64,000 nt of DNA, from NCBI RefSeq assembly GCF_002115745.1, contig NZ_JFKB01000013.1:1-64000 (forward strand), written 5' to 3'. The translations under genes and the position numbers were made by a program. The notes below the pieces were generated by a model. The model searched no databases. It saw nothing but the letters and a program-made list of their open reading frames with translations, and had not been told where the DNA came from. Source of the DNA: Thalassospira alkalitolerans. Its GTDB lineage: Bacteria; Pseudomonadota; Alphaproteobacteria; Rhodospirillales; Thalassospiraceae. Within the stretch, counting starts at the first letter, position 1; each line of letters opens with the position of its first letter. This document shows positions 9,001 to 17,836 of the stretch, one piece after another.

Positions 9001-12000
9001 CGTCGTGATAGAGGATCGGGGCGGCAAGGCGTTGAAAATCGGCAGCTTCGCTCGGCGAGATGCCGAGGTGACGCAATTGTACCTGGGCCCGTGTCCAGGC
9101 CAGCGTGCGAGCACGGTCATAGGCATTGCGATCATGGTGACGATCAATCAGATCGATCAGTGCCTCGCGGCTGTCGGCGGCCACCATCCAGATCATCACA
9201 CGTGCGGTGCGCCCCGGTGCGATACGCAGCCGGTTGCGTAAAGCGAAAACGGGATCAAGCACGGTGCCTGTATGCCCCGCCAGTGGGGCAGGGTCACTTG
9301 TGGCGTACGGTTCCACTTGTGCGTGGTCACGACCAAGCGCAGTGGCTCGATCGCTGTCATATTGCAGGAGGGCAGTCGTCTCGCCTTCGACGATGGTGAA
9401 CTGCGCGGCCCAGATCTCGGGCTCTTTCGGGTTGCGCCGACGCCGCCAGGCAATTAGCGCGCCGTATTCGGGAAGGAATTCTGTCTGTACGAACATCTGC
9501 GAAAAGGCGGGATGTGCTGCTTCGGAGGCGGGTGTAGCGAGCGTCAGTTCAACATAGGAACTGACCTCCATCTCGCAGGCTTTACGTCCAGAGTTGGTAA
9601 CCGACAGGCGGCGCACCTCGGCATCCGCCTCGCCCGAGACGAGGATGTCTAGTACCGTGTCGAGCTGGCCGGTCCGGGCGGTGAATGTCGTGTGGTCCTC
9701 GAAGAATTGTACATCTTGCTGGGTATTTTTCGTGTCAGGGCCACAGGGGCCAAAGCTCTGCTCTGTCCCTTCCGAAAGGTTGCGCAGATGCAGAAAGGCG
9801 CCCTGATTGTCGCGCGTGGCATCTTCACGCCAGCGGGTCAGGGCGATGTCGCCCCAGCGGCTGTAACCACCCCCGGTTGCTGTCAGCATCACCGCGTAAC
9901 GTCCGTTCGACATCAGATGGCTGACTGGCGGTCCGCTCGGGCAGCCTTCGATCCGGCGACCGCGCTCTGCGTCCGAAGGGAGGGTACGTGGCGCTGAGGG
10001 CTCCTCAAGGGGGGGCAGAGCGCGGGCGATGTCGCGGGGCAGGCGTTCGTGCAGTAGCAATTCACTGGCATGGATCATTGGTTCGCGGTGGAACCTTCGG
10101 CGCATCAGTCCGTCACTGAGCGCATTGGCGATGGCGACGATGGTCATACCCTGATGATGCGCCATATAGCTTTGCACCACTGAAACGCGTTGTCCCGGCA
10201 ATACCCGTTCGGGTGTGAAGTCCAGCGCCTCGTAGAATCCGTAGACGCCAAGCCCGCCTAAGGCCTCCAACGCGTCGTAATTGCGTCGCGCGGCACCCGG
10301 GTCGAGCATCGTCGCAAGCCCGGTTGCATAGGGGGCGATCACCAGATCGCCGGCAAGGCCGCGCTTCAGCCCGAGCCCCGGTACGCCGAATGTCGAATAC
10401 TGGTAGGTGAATTCGACATCTCGCGCGTTGAAGCCGGATTCAGAGATGCCCCAGGGTACGCCTTGCGCTCGACCATAGGCGATCTGACGTGCGACGACCA
10501 AACGGCAGGTGCGGCCGAGTTGGCCGCCCTCGGGTTCGCGCATCACCAGTTCGGGCATTAGATATTCGAACATTGATCCGGCCCAGGAAACCAGCGCTGT
10601 GCCGCCGGGGATCGCCGTCGCGGCGCGGCCCAACCGGAACCAGTGGCGCAAAGGCACGTCCTGCTTGGCAATGGCGAAGAGGCTGGCCAGACGAGCCTCG
10701 GAGGCCAGAAGGTCATAGCAGGATGGATCAAGGGTGTTTTCGTGGACCGAATAGCCGATCGAGAGCAGCTTGCGCTCGGGATCCAAAAGGAACGTGAAAT
10801 CCATATCTATGGCCAGTTGGCGCGCGGTTCTCCCAAGTTGGCGCAGATGTCCGGTCAGTTCTGCACATTCGATTTCGGTTACGGTGGCGTCGACGATCGC
10901 CTTGACCAGACCGTCGCGCAGCAAGGACATCCACGAGGGGACAATTCCGTTTGTCAGGCTACCGGCCCAGGCGGGGCTTTCGACCTTGGCGGCAAGGCGT
11001 TGCAGATCGTGCCAGTCGATCTTTGCCTGCTTCAGGCCTTTGCGTAGCTCCGCGATTGTTGCGGTCAGGGATGGATCCGTTGGGGTTTGGGACTTGGCGG
11101 CGTCAATCTCTGCCAGATCCAGAAGATCGATCATTCCGTGTGCCCTGCGCTGCAGGTCGGGTGCGGGGACTTCAGCCCACTCGTCGCAGGTATTTGCCAG
11201 CGCGATCAGATGACCCGCCAGATTACCACTGTCCACTGATGAGATATAGGGCGGGTCGAGAACCCGGCCGTCCCGCGTGTCATACCAATTGTAGAAATGC
11301 CCGTTGAGACGCGGTAACGCCTCCATCGTGGTAAGGGTCGCTGCAATCCGTTCGGCGGCCTGCCGGCGCCCAATCCAGCCGAAATCCCGAGCCGTGGCCG
11401 TCGCGAGAAGATAGAGCCCGATATTGGTGGGGGAGGTCCGGTGAGCAACTGTTGGGCTCGGTTCTTCCTGAAAGTTGTCAGGTGGTAAGTTGCTGTCCTC
11501 GGCGGTGACGAAGGTTTCGAAATAGCACCATGTCCGGCGGGCGATCAGGCGCAAGGTCTGCGCATCCTGCGAGGTCAGCGCAGCATCTGGCTGAGCTTTG
11601 GGCGGCTGACTGACGCGGAAGGCTATGAATGGGGCAGCAAGCCAGACCCCGGCAAAAGTCAGGATCAGAGGTAGCGCGGTAGGAGCAGCCATGCCGACCA
11701 GCCCGGCTGCCGTTAGTCCCAGAGCAGTACCGGGTACCATGGCACGGGCAAAACCGCGTAGGTCGGGGCGCGGCGCGGCGGCGGCGGAGGCGGCCGTGGT
11801 CCATTCCAGCAGGTGTCGTCGGGATATCCCCAGTCGCCAGAGCGTACGGGTGATGGCGTCTAGTGATCGCCATGCGGCGTCGGCCAGAAATGCCGCAGCA
11901 AGCCCCATCTGCAGCAGTGCTAGCGCCAGATCCTCGCGCATTAGGCGCAGATGCGTTCGAAGGTGCAGACCTGTGCGGTGCGGTACGGCGGAGATCGCCG

Positions 12001-14587
12001 CATGAAGGAACGCAGGAAGCATCAGGACTACCAGAGCCAGCGCCATCGCCAACGCAGCAGCCAGACCGGGAAACAGCCAGCCCAAGATCAGCATCGCCAG
12101 GGTCGCAGGTGCCAGCAGCGAGCGCCGTAGAGTGTCGAGTACCTTGACCCGTCCCAGCGTACTCAGCCCGCCGTTCGGGCCGAGCCAGGGCAGAAGTTGC
12201 CAGTCGCCCCGGCACCATCGGTGCACGCGTCGAGCGGCAAGGTCCTGCCGATCAGGGAAAGCCTCGACCAGTTCCACGTCCGAGGCCAGCCCCGCCCGCG
12301 CGAAGATTCCCTCCAGCAGATCGTGACTCAGCAAGGTGTTTTCGGGTACGCGTCCGGTCATTACCGTTTCAAAAGCGTCGAGATCATAGATGCCCTTGCC
12401 GGTGAAGGAACCCTCGCCGAAGAGGTCCTGATAGATGTCCGACGCGGCGGCGGCATAGGGGTCCATCCCGCCTGGCCCGGATGTGGCGCGCAAAAAGGCC
12501 GTACCGGTTCGGCCAGCAGGCAGGGACGGGGTGACCCGCGGTTGCAGAATTGCGTGGCCCGCACTTACCCGACGCAGATCAGGGTCAATCACTGGCCGGT
12601 TCAGCGGGTGGGCCATCTTGCCGATCAGTCGCAGAGCTGTGTCGCGCGGCATCCGTGTGTCGGAATCCAGCGTCAGCACATAGCGTACGCCAGAGGGCAC
12701 GACGGGAGTGCTGCCATCGGGCCCACGGTAATCGGTGTCTGTGGCGCCGCGCAGCAGGCGGTTCAACTCGTGCAGCTTGCCGCGCTTGCGCTCCCACCCC
12801 ATCCAGATCATCTCGACCGGATTATAGCGGCGCTGGCGGTGCAGGTGCAAAAAGCGAACACCAGAGGGCCCCGGACCGTAGCGTTGGTTCAATTCAAGCA
12901 TCCGCTCGGTGATAAGTGCCAGAAGTGCAGCATCGTCCGGCATGTCCTGTTGCGGTGCGTCCAGCCCGTCGGTTAGAAGCGCGAAGGTAATATCTCCCTG
13001 CGCGCCGGAGAGAAAATGCATTTCCAGCCCCTCGACCTGCTCCTGCATGTCATCGCGGGAATTGGTCAGAAGGGTCGGTACGACCACAAGTGTGCGGAGC
13101 GTCGCCGGAATCCCGCCGTCAAGCGAAAGTCCCGGCAGCGCTGCGGCGGGTACGGTCCAGCCGACCAGCCGGTCGACCAGAAGCTGTGCAATGGCGCTGG
13201 CCGGGATCAGGGCGGCAAAGGTCCAAAGGGCCCACAGGGCCAGTGATGGTCCGGTTGTGCTCGGTCCAGCCAGAATGCCTAGCGCCCAGAGGCCGATCGC
13301 AAGCAGTCCAAGGGTGACACCGATGAGACTGCAGATATAACCGGAGAGCCCGGGGCGGAAACCTATCCGATGCCATCCCGTTTGCCGATAGCCAATCTGG
13401 CGGTTAAAGGCTGTTCGGCCCTCGGCTAGCAGATGCCAGCCGGGATCGCTGCGGCGCAAAGTTTCCGTATCGGCAAGTCGTGTATCGGCCGTCCCCGGTG
13501 CTGCCTTTGCAGCCGCCAGCACCTGCTCTGCTACCTTGGTTTCGCTGTTGTCGCTGTGGCGGGAAAGATCCTCGATGGCCGTGCGGTAGAGATTGCGGCT
13601 TGCGAAATCCATGTCGGCAAATCCGGGATGTTCCCGTAGTTTTGCATCGACAAGGCTGACGCCTTCGAACAGATCCTGCCAGTCCATCTCGGAAATTGTG
13701 CGCAGGCTGGTGATGAAGTTGCGCACAGTAACGTTGGATGCCCCTTGTCGTTCCTGGGCATGTTGTACCACCAGATCGACTTTGGTGCCCTGCGTCGCTA
13801 GCCGTTTTTCGAGCCATGCAATGGCTGGTGTGGTAAGCGGATCGCAGTCGCGCAGTCGTTTGGCCAATTGTGCGGCAAAGACTTCAGGCAGGAGGTCGCC
13901 ATTAGGGCAAGCATCGACGTCGGTAAGCTGGACGGGCTGCACGCTGTCGATGCCCAGAATTCGGTCGGCCAACAGGTCAGCGTCGTGGCGATGTTGATGC
14001 CCGAAGGCGATCTGATCAGCCAGACGCCGGAGATTTTCCAGAAGGACGAGGCGAAGCGTAATCGGCACGGCCCAGAGTTCGCCGATGGTAAGAGGCTGGA
14101 CCCGTTGATATGCGCGCAAATACCGTGATAGTGCTGGCCCGTCTAGATGGCTGTCAGTATGTGCGACATAAGCCCAGACCAGTCCGAATACCCTTGGATA
14201 GCCGCGAAATGGTCCTTCGGCGAGTTTTGGTAGTATCCGATAGTAGCTGGGGGGCAGATCAGTGCGGCATTCGCGAATTTGAGCGTCCACCTGGTGGTAA
14301 TTGTCCAGAAACCACTGAGCCGCAGGCACAATCGGGTGACCTGCGGTAAGTTCAAGGCTGCAGGCTCTGCGGGTGGCCAGCAAGGCGATTGCATTGTCTT
14401 CCAGTCGTTGCTGAAGCGAGGCAACATGCGGTGGAGATGCAGAGACTTTCTGTTCCCGTGCAAGACTACTCGCATGCTGTTCCAGCCGTTCCAGCCCGAA
14501 AAGCTCGGCCCGTACGGGATTAATGTCATTCCAAGGGGCTGTGTCGCCACGGCGGAGCGGTAACCATCTAGGCAATCGGCCGCTCAT
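6020..14587 (-). CDS. ndvB: cyclic beta-1,2-glucan synthase
   Basis: Giant inner-membrane enzyme (2855 residues) that starts, elongates and cyclises beta-1,2-glucan from UDP-glucose; the glucan goes to the periplasm for osmotic adaptation and host interaction. N-terminal cytoplasmic region to about 410; membrane helices near 416-475, 816-905 and 945-990; GT84 glycosyltransferase between (about 500-800) with LTLDSDTRMPRD (DxD) and RRVHRWCRGDWQLLPW. A glycoamylase-like region follows (about 1020-1420, YLMPELVMREPEGGQLGR), then a GH94 phosphorylase-like region that sets chain length, including GTGDWNDGMNRVG near 2530. The ATG at 14587 has GGAGG seven bases upstream, better than the upstream ATG at 14647. 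G+C appears clearly higher than in neighbouring genes. The 3' end lies 8 bases from the IS3 element, so any native terminator is gone. Confidence 0.95.
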   Translation of the reverse strand: MSGRLPRWLPLRRGDTAPWNDINPVRAELFGLERLEQHASSLAREQKVSASPPHVASLQQRLEDNAIALLATRRACSLELTAGHPIVPAAQWFLDNYHQVDAQIRECRTDLPPSYYRILPKLAEGPFRGYPRVFGLVWAYVAHTDSHLDGPALSRYLRAYQRVQPLTIGELWAVPITLRLVLLENLRRLADQIAFGHQHRHDADLLADRILGIDSVQPVQLTDVDACPNGDLLPEVFAAQLAKRLRDCDPLTTPAIAWLEKRLATQGTKVDLVVQHAQERQGASNVTVRNFITSLRTISEMDWQDLFEGVSLVDAKLREHPGFADMDFASRNLYRTAIEDLSRHSDNSETKVAEQVLAAAKAAPGTADTRLADTETLRRSDPGWHLLAEGRTAFNRQIGYRQTGWHRIGFRPGLSGYICSLIGVTLGLLAIGLWALGILAGPSTTGPSLALWALWTFAALIPASAIAQLLVDRLVGWTVPAAALPGLSLDGGIPATLRTLVVVPTLLTNSRDDMQEQVEGLEMHFLSGAQGDITFALLTDGLDAPQQDMPDDAALLALITERMLELNQRYGPGPSGVRFLHLHRQRRYNPVEMIWMGWERKRGKLHELNRLLRGATDTDYRGPDGSTPVVPSGVRYVLTLDSDTRMPRDTALRLIGKMAHPLNRPVIDPDLRRVSAGHAILQPRVTPSLPAGRTGTAFLRATSGPGGMDPYAAAASDIYQDLFGEGSFTGKGIYDLDAFETVMTGRVPENTLLSHDLLEGIFARAGLASDVELVEAFPDRQDLAARRVHRWCRGDWQLLPWLGPNGGLSTLGRVKVLDTLRRSLLAPATLAMLILGWLFPGLAAALAMALALVVLMLPAFLHAAISAVPHRTGLHLRTHLRLMREDLALALLQMGLAAAFLADAAWRSLDAITRTLWRLGISRRHLLEWTTAASAAAAPRPDLRGFARAMVPGTALGLTAAGLVGMAAPTALPLILTFAGVWLAAPFIAFRVSQPPKAQPDAALTSQDAQTLRLIARRTWCYFETFVTAEDSNLPPDNFQEEPSPTVAHRTSPTNIGLYLLATATARDFGWIGRRQAAERIAATLTTMEALPRLNGHFYNWYDTRDGRVLDPPYISSVDSGNLAGHLIALANTCDEWAEVPAPDLQRRAHGMIDLLDLAEIDAAKSQTPTDPSLTATIAELRKGLKQAKIDWHDLQRLAAKVESPAWAGSLTNGIVPSWMSLLRDGLVKAIVDATVTEIECAELTGHLRQLGRTARQLAIDMDFTFLLDPERKLLSIGYSVHENTLDPSCYDLLASEARLASLFAIAKQDVPLRHWFRLGRAATAIPGGTALVSWAGSMFEYLMPELVMREPEGGQLGRTCRLVVARQIAYGRAQGVPWGISESGFNARDVEFTYQYSTFGVPGLGLKRGLAGDLVIAPYATGLATMLDPGAARRNYDALEALGGLGVYGFYEALDFTPERVLPGQRVSVVQSYMAHHQGMTIVAIANALSDGLMRRRFHREPMIHASELLLHERLPRDIARALPPLEEPSAPRTLPSDAERGRRIEGCPSGPPVSHLMSNGRYAVMLTATGGGYSRWGDIALTRWREDATRDNQGAFLHLRNLSEGTEQSFGPCGPDTKNTQQDVQFFEDHTTFTARTGQLDTVLDILVSGEADAEVRRLSVTNSGRKACEMEVSSYVELTLATPASEAAHPAFSQMFVQTEFLPEYGALIAWRRRRNPKEPEIWAAQFTIVEGETTALLQYDSDRATALGRDHAQVEPYATSDPAPLAGHTGTVLDPVFALRNRLRIAPGRTARVMIWMVAADSREALIDLIDRHHDRNAYDRARTLAWTRAQVQLRHLGISPSEAADFQRLAAPILYHDARFRPPAEVLAQGAGRQSGLWPLAISGDLPIVLLRIDDPVDIGQVRSLLQAHEYWRNKQLTIDLVILNEHPASYVQDLQIAIDTALRRSQSRPGSGEHMAHGSAFALRADLISPEARAQLLSAARVVLLARRGDISGQLGTLLHDPELVFTAVTAPNTRTIRLNATIPQASGEGLEFFNGTGGFDLNGREYVIQLGPNDTTPAPWINVIANPGFGFQVSASGSGFTWAENSRDNQLTPWSNDAVVDPSGEAFYIRDDTSGVLISPTARPLSATGNRQDHEGGLHVVRHGFGYSRFTHQADNIACDMVQFVPRDAPVRISILRLSNTGTKPRQLSVAAYSEPVMGVSRAASAPFLITSRDNETGALLVRNPWNTAFPGRVMFADLFSPDSNAESWTGDRTEFLGSGGSPAAPAGLRHHVTLSGRLGAGLDPCLALMKTVTLAPGESVEFIHLLGQCSDATAAVALVKEMRSTDPHAALAKVQGYWQETLGDLQIETPDRAMDIMVNGWLPYQTLSCRIEARAAFYQASGAYGFRDQLQDNMALTLTQPARTRAHLLRAAARQFPEGDVQHWWLPHSGQGVRTRISDDCVWLGHAVATYVTATGDTAVLDEKISFLDGHNLHEDEHDAFFLPDDAGHGASLFDHCALGLDRALRLTGQHGLPLIGTGDWNDGMNRVGAEGQGESVWLGWLLLQTLLAFASLAEPRNGAIAHRWREQAEKLRQSIEANAWDGAWYKRATFDDGTWLGTVASPACAIDSIVQSWSVLSGQADPARAKQAMEAFDQHLVRHNDGLSLLFDPAFGTGPVPEAHDPGYIAGYPPGLRENGGQYSHAAMWAILAWARLGDGDHAAELFALLNPINHARTPKTTQRYKTEPYVVAADVYSVAPHVGRGGWSWYTGSAAWMHRAAIEGILGITREGNRLRIAPNIPKDWPGFSARLKVADTVCNIHVEQTDIAITRLDGEVIAAAPRVYLPLDGVPHDLFLALNRDQAKTPAK

Positions 14588-14782
14588 TAAGAAGCCTCCA
14601 GGGCAATAATTGGCTAAATACGCGCCATAGAATGAAATATCCCGCATACAGAACGATGAATGCGAAAATATTCGCGCTACAGTTTATAGCTACGGGATGG
14701 ACAACGATCTGCCCTGTATGGGCCTTGGGGCGTTCGCTGTGCTTCTCATTTCGGTTTGAAAGATCCGTATCTGGAATCCGGG

Positions 14783-14914
14783 TTAGGTTTTTTTGGCCTT
14801 CGGTTTTTTCGCGATGGTCAGGCCCTTGTTGAGTGACAGGATCGGCGCGGGCGCAGTCTTTTTCTGCTTCGGTTTCTTTTCTTCTCTGCCGCGGCGGTTG
14901 TTGCCTTTTGCCAT
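14783..14914 (-). CDS. small Lys/Arg-rich conserved protein
   Basis: A 43-residue very basic protein, MAKGNNRRGREEKKPKQKKT followed by a PAP-rich linker and a second Lys cluster (IAKKPKAKKT). The ATG has AGGAG seven bases upstream. Short proteins starting MAKGNN(K/R)R with two lysine-rich patches recur in alphaproteobacteria as I recall them, without a known function; the composition suggests nucleic-acid or ribosome contact. It lies about 200 bases upstream of ndvB on the same strand. Confidence 0.65.
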   Translation of the reverse strand: MAKGNNRRGREEKKPKQKKTAPAPILSLNKGLTIAKKPKAKKT

Positions 14915-15594
14915 GTCGTTCTCCTGAGATGTTTGAAGCTGTGAAATTGTCGCCAAACGTTGATGTTCGGCAAAAGTTATGGCCGCGAGTTATCGGTTCC
15001 GATACGCACGCAGGCGCTGGTAATGCACATGACGAAGAGTTCCGAAGAATGTGTGGAGCAGAGTTGATCGACATTAGGTGTCGGATTTTTTTAGGTAGGT
15101 ATATGGCAACCCGGTTCTGTGGCCATTTCACAAGTGGGATGGCTATGTTTCGGGCTTTACGTTCGGCAATAATGGCCGATTGGCTGACTTCGCGATCAGG
15201 GAGCTATGCCGGGAGGACTCTGAAGGTCGAGATCGCGTGGAGGTCGAGCTATGGACAGGTCAGAAAAGGGGATCTGATTGTGTTATGCCGCAAATGTGAG
15301 GATTTTTTATTCGATCAATCTCAGGGTATATGAATTGCATGCATAACAACTGCTTTTCGTACCTCTGATCCATTCAATTTATAAGCGTCACGAACTCAAT
15401 CGGAAAGAGAAAAATTATCATAAAAATCGACTTAACAGCGAATTGTCGCTTGCAAGGGGATTTAGGTCCCCATTTTTGAATATTTTGTCCTTAAAAATAG
15501 CTGTTGCTACGACGGAGCGACCAGTTTGACTGTGCAGATTTTTATGATGTTGAAGTTCATCCGGTTAGGCCGAAAAGAGTGTTCCGTGCTGCTT
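14915..15594. other. 680 bases without a supported gene
   Basis: An open frame at 14833-15333 (+) overlaps the small basic gene and has no family resemblance or ribosome-binding site. The part from about 15300 to 15500 is AT-rich. No RNA gene, repeat or clear promoter was recognised. Confidence 0.4.
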
Positions 15595-15951
15595 TCAGTC
15601 TTGTTCTGCAGTCGGTGTTTGTTGATGCGACAGCCGGAACCATTCGTCTTCGTCACGTAAATAGGTGGAGGTGCAGAGCGCTTCGTAAATTGGCACCTCG
15701 GCCCGTTCTGCCGACACGTGATAAGCAAGAACAGCGACATCGCCTTTGAGGGTTATGACAGGTTCGGTGAATGCAACCGTTCGCCATCTTTGTGCGACGG
15801 CATTATCACGCCAAATGGCTTCATCAACAAGAATTCCGGCGGGATATGGAAGAACAGCAAGTGCTCCTTTTGCGGTCAAATGGTGAACACCGTCCGCACC
15901 TTCTGTCCAGAATTTTTTTTCCAGTACCCATAGGTTGTCTGTATCGGTCAT
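15595..15951 (-). CDS. SnoaL/DUF4440-like (NTF2-fold) protein
   Basis: 118 residues, soluble. The pattern LWVLEKKFWTEGADG near the start, the middle GALAVLPYPAGILVDE and the end AVLAYHVSAERAEVPIYEAL, STYLRDEDEWFRLSHQQTP are those of the NTF2-like/DUF4440 fold, a small cone-shaped barrel used for ligand binding or hydrolysis. The substrate cannot be told. The internal ATG at 15951 is chosen because GGAAGGG lies seven bases upstream; the frame itself opens ten codons earlier. It is transcribed alone. Confidence 0.7.
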   Translation of the reverse strand: MTDTDNLWVLEKKFWTEGADGVHHLTAKGALAVLPYPAGILVDEAIWRDNAVAQRWRTVAFTEPVITLKGDVAVLAYHVSAERAEVPIYEALCTSTYLRDEDEWFRLSHQQTPTAEQD

Positions 15952-16010
15952 CAAAAGCCCTTCCGGCAGGATGTCGCACACAATTTACGAGTTATTGTGT
16001 GAAGCGCATT

Positions 16011-16418
16011 CTAGTCTCTGAATATCAGAATGCTTACTTGCACAATAAAAACTGCGATTGCGACAATGAAATAAATGCGTGTGTCGAATGCTTTTGGCGC
16101 TCGATTGCCGGTCGTTTTGGTATTGTCGTATAGGGTGCCGTGCGGCAAAAATGCAATGAGGCGTGTTGTAACGTCAGCGCGTTCGGTAATCAAAGAAGGG
16201 ACATCGGTGAAGCGTGCCATCAGCGCGTCTAACCGTTGCCAAGCAGAACCTTTGGGGAGTGCTGCCAGATCAGATGCTTCTTGCCATGGGTCGACGCCAA
16301 GCCTTGCAAGCATCGAAAGCACCGTAACGCGGGTTCGTGTTTGATCGTTGCCGACCAGTGTTTGCAGGAATTGATCATATTTGGTGTCTAGGCCAAGTGG
16401 TGTTGGAACATATGCCAA
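16011..16418 (-). CDS. hypothetical protein with C-terminal membrane anchor
   Basis: 135 residues: a soluble helical N-terminal part (1-110) and a single C-terminal hydrophobic segment (IYFIVAIAVFIVQVSILIF) ending RD, so it is probably anchored in the inner membrane with the N-terminus in the cytoplasm. The start is a TTG with AAGGAT about six bases upstream. No family is recognised. It lies 60 bases upstream of the DUF4440-like gene in the same direction. Confidence 0.55.
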   Translation of the reverse strand: MAYVPTPLGLDTKYDQFLQTLVGNDQTRTRVTVLSMLARLGVDPWQEASDLAALPKGSAWQRLDALMARFTDVPSLITERADVTTRLIAFLPHGTLYDNTKTTGNRAPKAFDTRIYFIVAIAVFIVQVSILIFRD

Positions 16419-16568
16419 GGCAATATCCTTAACCAGCTAGGTGTGGTTCAGCCAGATTGACTAATCCAATGTACTGTTAGGCTGGTTAAATGAAGCACAT
16501 GGTTGTTACCATAGATGAAATGGGCGAAAATGAACAGAAATCATATTTTTTCTTATGATTTTCGGATG

Positions 16569-16826
16569 TTATTCCGGTGCCCAATTTAATAATCTCGGCA
16601 GTAATTTCCTCTTGTCGGGCCCGACGAAGCTTAGCCTAAGTTCGCGCTCGATTTGTCTGCCTGCCGAAGACATTGCTTCCAATCGTGCCTCGTTTTTTGC
16701 AAGAAATTGCTCCAGTGAAGCAATTTTAGTCTGAAGGTTGAGTGCGGGCGTTAGACCGCACGCAGACTGCATCATTGCAGGATATTTAAACATATTGGTT
16801 ATCAGCTCGTCTTTATGGATAACCAT
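16569..16826 (-). CDS. small hypothetical protein
   Basis: 85 residues, mostly helical and charged in the middle (LEQFLAKNEARLEAMSSAGR) and rich in Arg/Lys at the end. There is no good ribosome-binding site. It lies 30 bases downstream of the AraC-type regulator in the same direction, so co-transcription is possible. It may not be a real gene. Confidence 0.3.
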   Translation of the reverse strand: MVIHKDELITNMFKYPAMMQSACGLTPALNLQTKIASLEQFLAKNEARLEAMSSAGRQIERELRLSFVGPDKRKLLPRLLNWAPE

Positions 16827-16855
16827 TGCGTTTGGGGATAAGGCACGTGGATCTG

Positions 16856-17836
16856 TCAGAGGCTGCGGCGCAAGGTTTCAGAAGGTAAAACACTAAAGCG
16901 CTTTGCATAGGCATGGGAAAAGCGGCCCATATGAATGAAACCCCATTTTGCCGCAATTTCGGAAACTGTACCATCCGGGCCTGCATTCATAAGGTCGAGG
17001 TGAGCCCGTGCCAGTCGCACCGACTTCAGATAGGCCATTGGCGACATGCCATAGGCTTCATTGAAACCGACCTGCAGTGTCCGATAACTGCACCCGGCAT
17101 GGCTAACAAGTTTTTGCAGGGTGATCGAAGTATCAGCATGTTCGTGAATATAATCACGGGCGCGTTTAACATAATAAGGAATTGCGCTGGATACTGTTTG
17201 ATGTTGCAGAAGGTCGGAAAAGGAATTGGGAAGTTGCATCAAGACATTGACCAGCATCAGGTCACGCAGACTATCAAAAAGAAAGGTATTATCAAGATTA
17301 GGCAGGGGCTCGTCGATGGTCCGCGCAATATAATTCAGAGTGTTGCGTATATGGCGTCCGCCAGGTTTCTTTAGATCGATACCGGTTTTAAACTTCAGAT
17401 CAACCATTAATGCTGCATCGCCGATCAAGGCGTGTGCTTGCTGTCTTAACAGATTAAGAGGAAGCTCTATTCCAAGTGCGGAAAAATGATCTTCGGTTGC
17501 GGAAAGGGGCGTTCGCATGTCACGGATCATGCCCCTGTCCTGAGATACATCAAAGTCTTGGCCTTGATGGCGAACTGTACCCCCGCCATTGGTTACAACC
17601 ACTAAGAATAGTGAGTTTGTGTCACATTCCGGTGTTTCAATCTTAACCCGGACATCTCCGAATGAAGCATAAAGTAGGTTCAGGTTGCTGAAGCAAGCGG
17701 CGTGAATTGCGGTATCAACGGATGCCCTGCGCCCCAAGACTTCCAGTTTATGAATGGCATTCAAATTGGACAACATATCTTGTGTTTCGCCAAGGTCACG
17801 AGACGCAAAAACCTGATGATTTGTAAGATATGTCAT
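16856..17836 (-). CDS. AraC-family transcriptional regulator
   Basis: 326 residues from the ATG at 17836 (AAGGGAATTCAC ahead of it). The N-terminal part (1-190) has the AraC-binding-like domain 2 pattern seen in regulators with FNLLYASFGDVRVKIE-type strands. The C-terminal 100 residues hold the two AraC helix-turn-helix motifs (SITLQKLVSHAGCSYRTLQV and GTVSEIAAKWGFIHMGRFSH, then YAKRFSVLPSETLRR). The target is unknown; the neighbours give no clear substrate. The upstream region (17837-18298) separates it from the divergent metal transporter gene. Confidence 0.85.
   Translation of the reverse strand: MTYLTNHQVFASRDLGETQDMLSNLNAIHKLEVLGRRASVDTAIHAACFSNLNLLYASFGDVRVKIETPECDTNSLFLVVVTNGGGTVRHQGQDFDVSQDRGMIRDMRTPLSATEDHFSALGIELPLNLLRQQAHALIGDAALMVDLKFKTGIDLKKPGGRHIRNTLNYIARTIDEPLPNLDNTFLFDSLRDLMLVNVLMQLPNSFSDLLQHQTVSSAIPYYVKRARDYIHEHADTSITLQKLVSHAGCSYRTLQVGFNEAYGMSPMAYLKSVRLARAHLDLMNAGPDGTVSEIAAKWGFIHMGRFSHAYAKRFSVLPSETLRRSL

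Noticed and set aside
6041-14128. Many plus-strand frames of 60-260 residues within ndvB
   Set aside because: High G+C makes long antisense frames common; the minus-strand frame is an intact 2855-residue known enzyme.
14568-15131. A 187-residue minus-strand frame overlapping the ndvB start region
   Set aside because: It overlaps the small basic protein gene in another frame, has no family resemblance, and ends inside ndvB.
14833-15333. A 166-residue plus-strand frame
   Set aside because: It opposes the small basic gene, has low-complexity Ser/Arg/Cys content and no ribosome-binding site.
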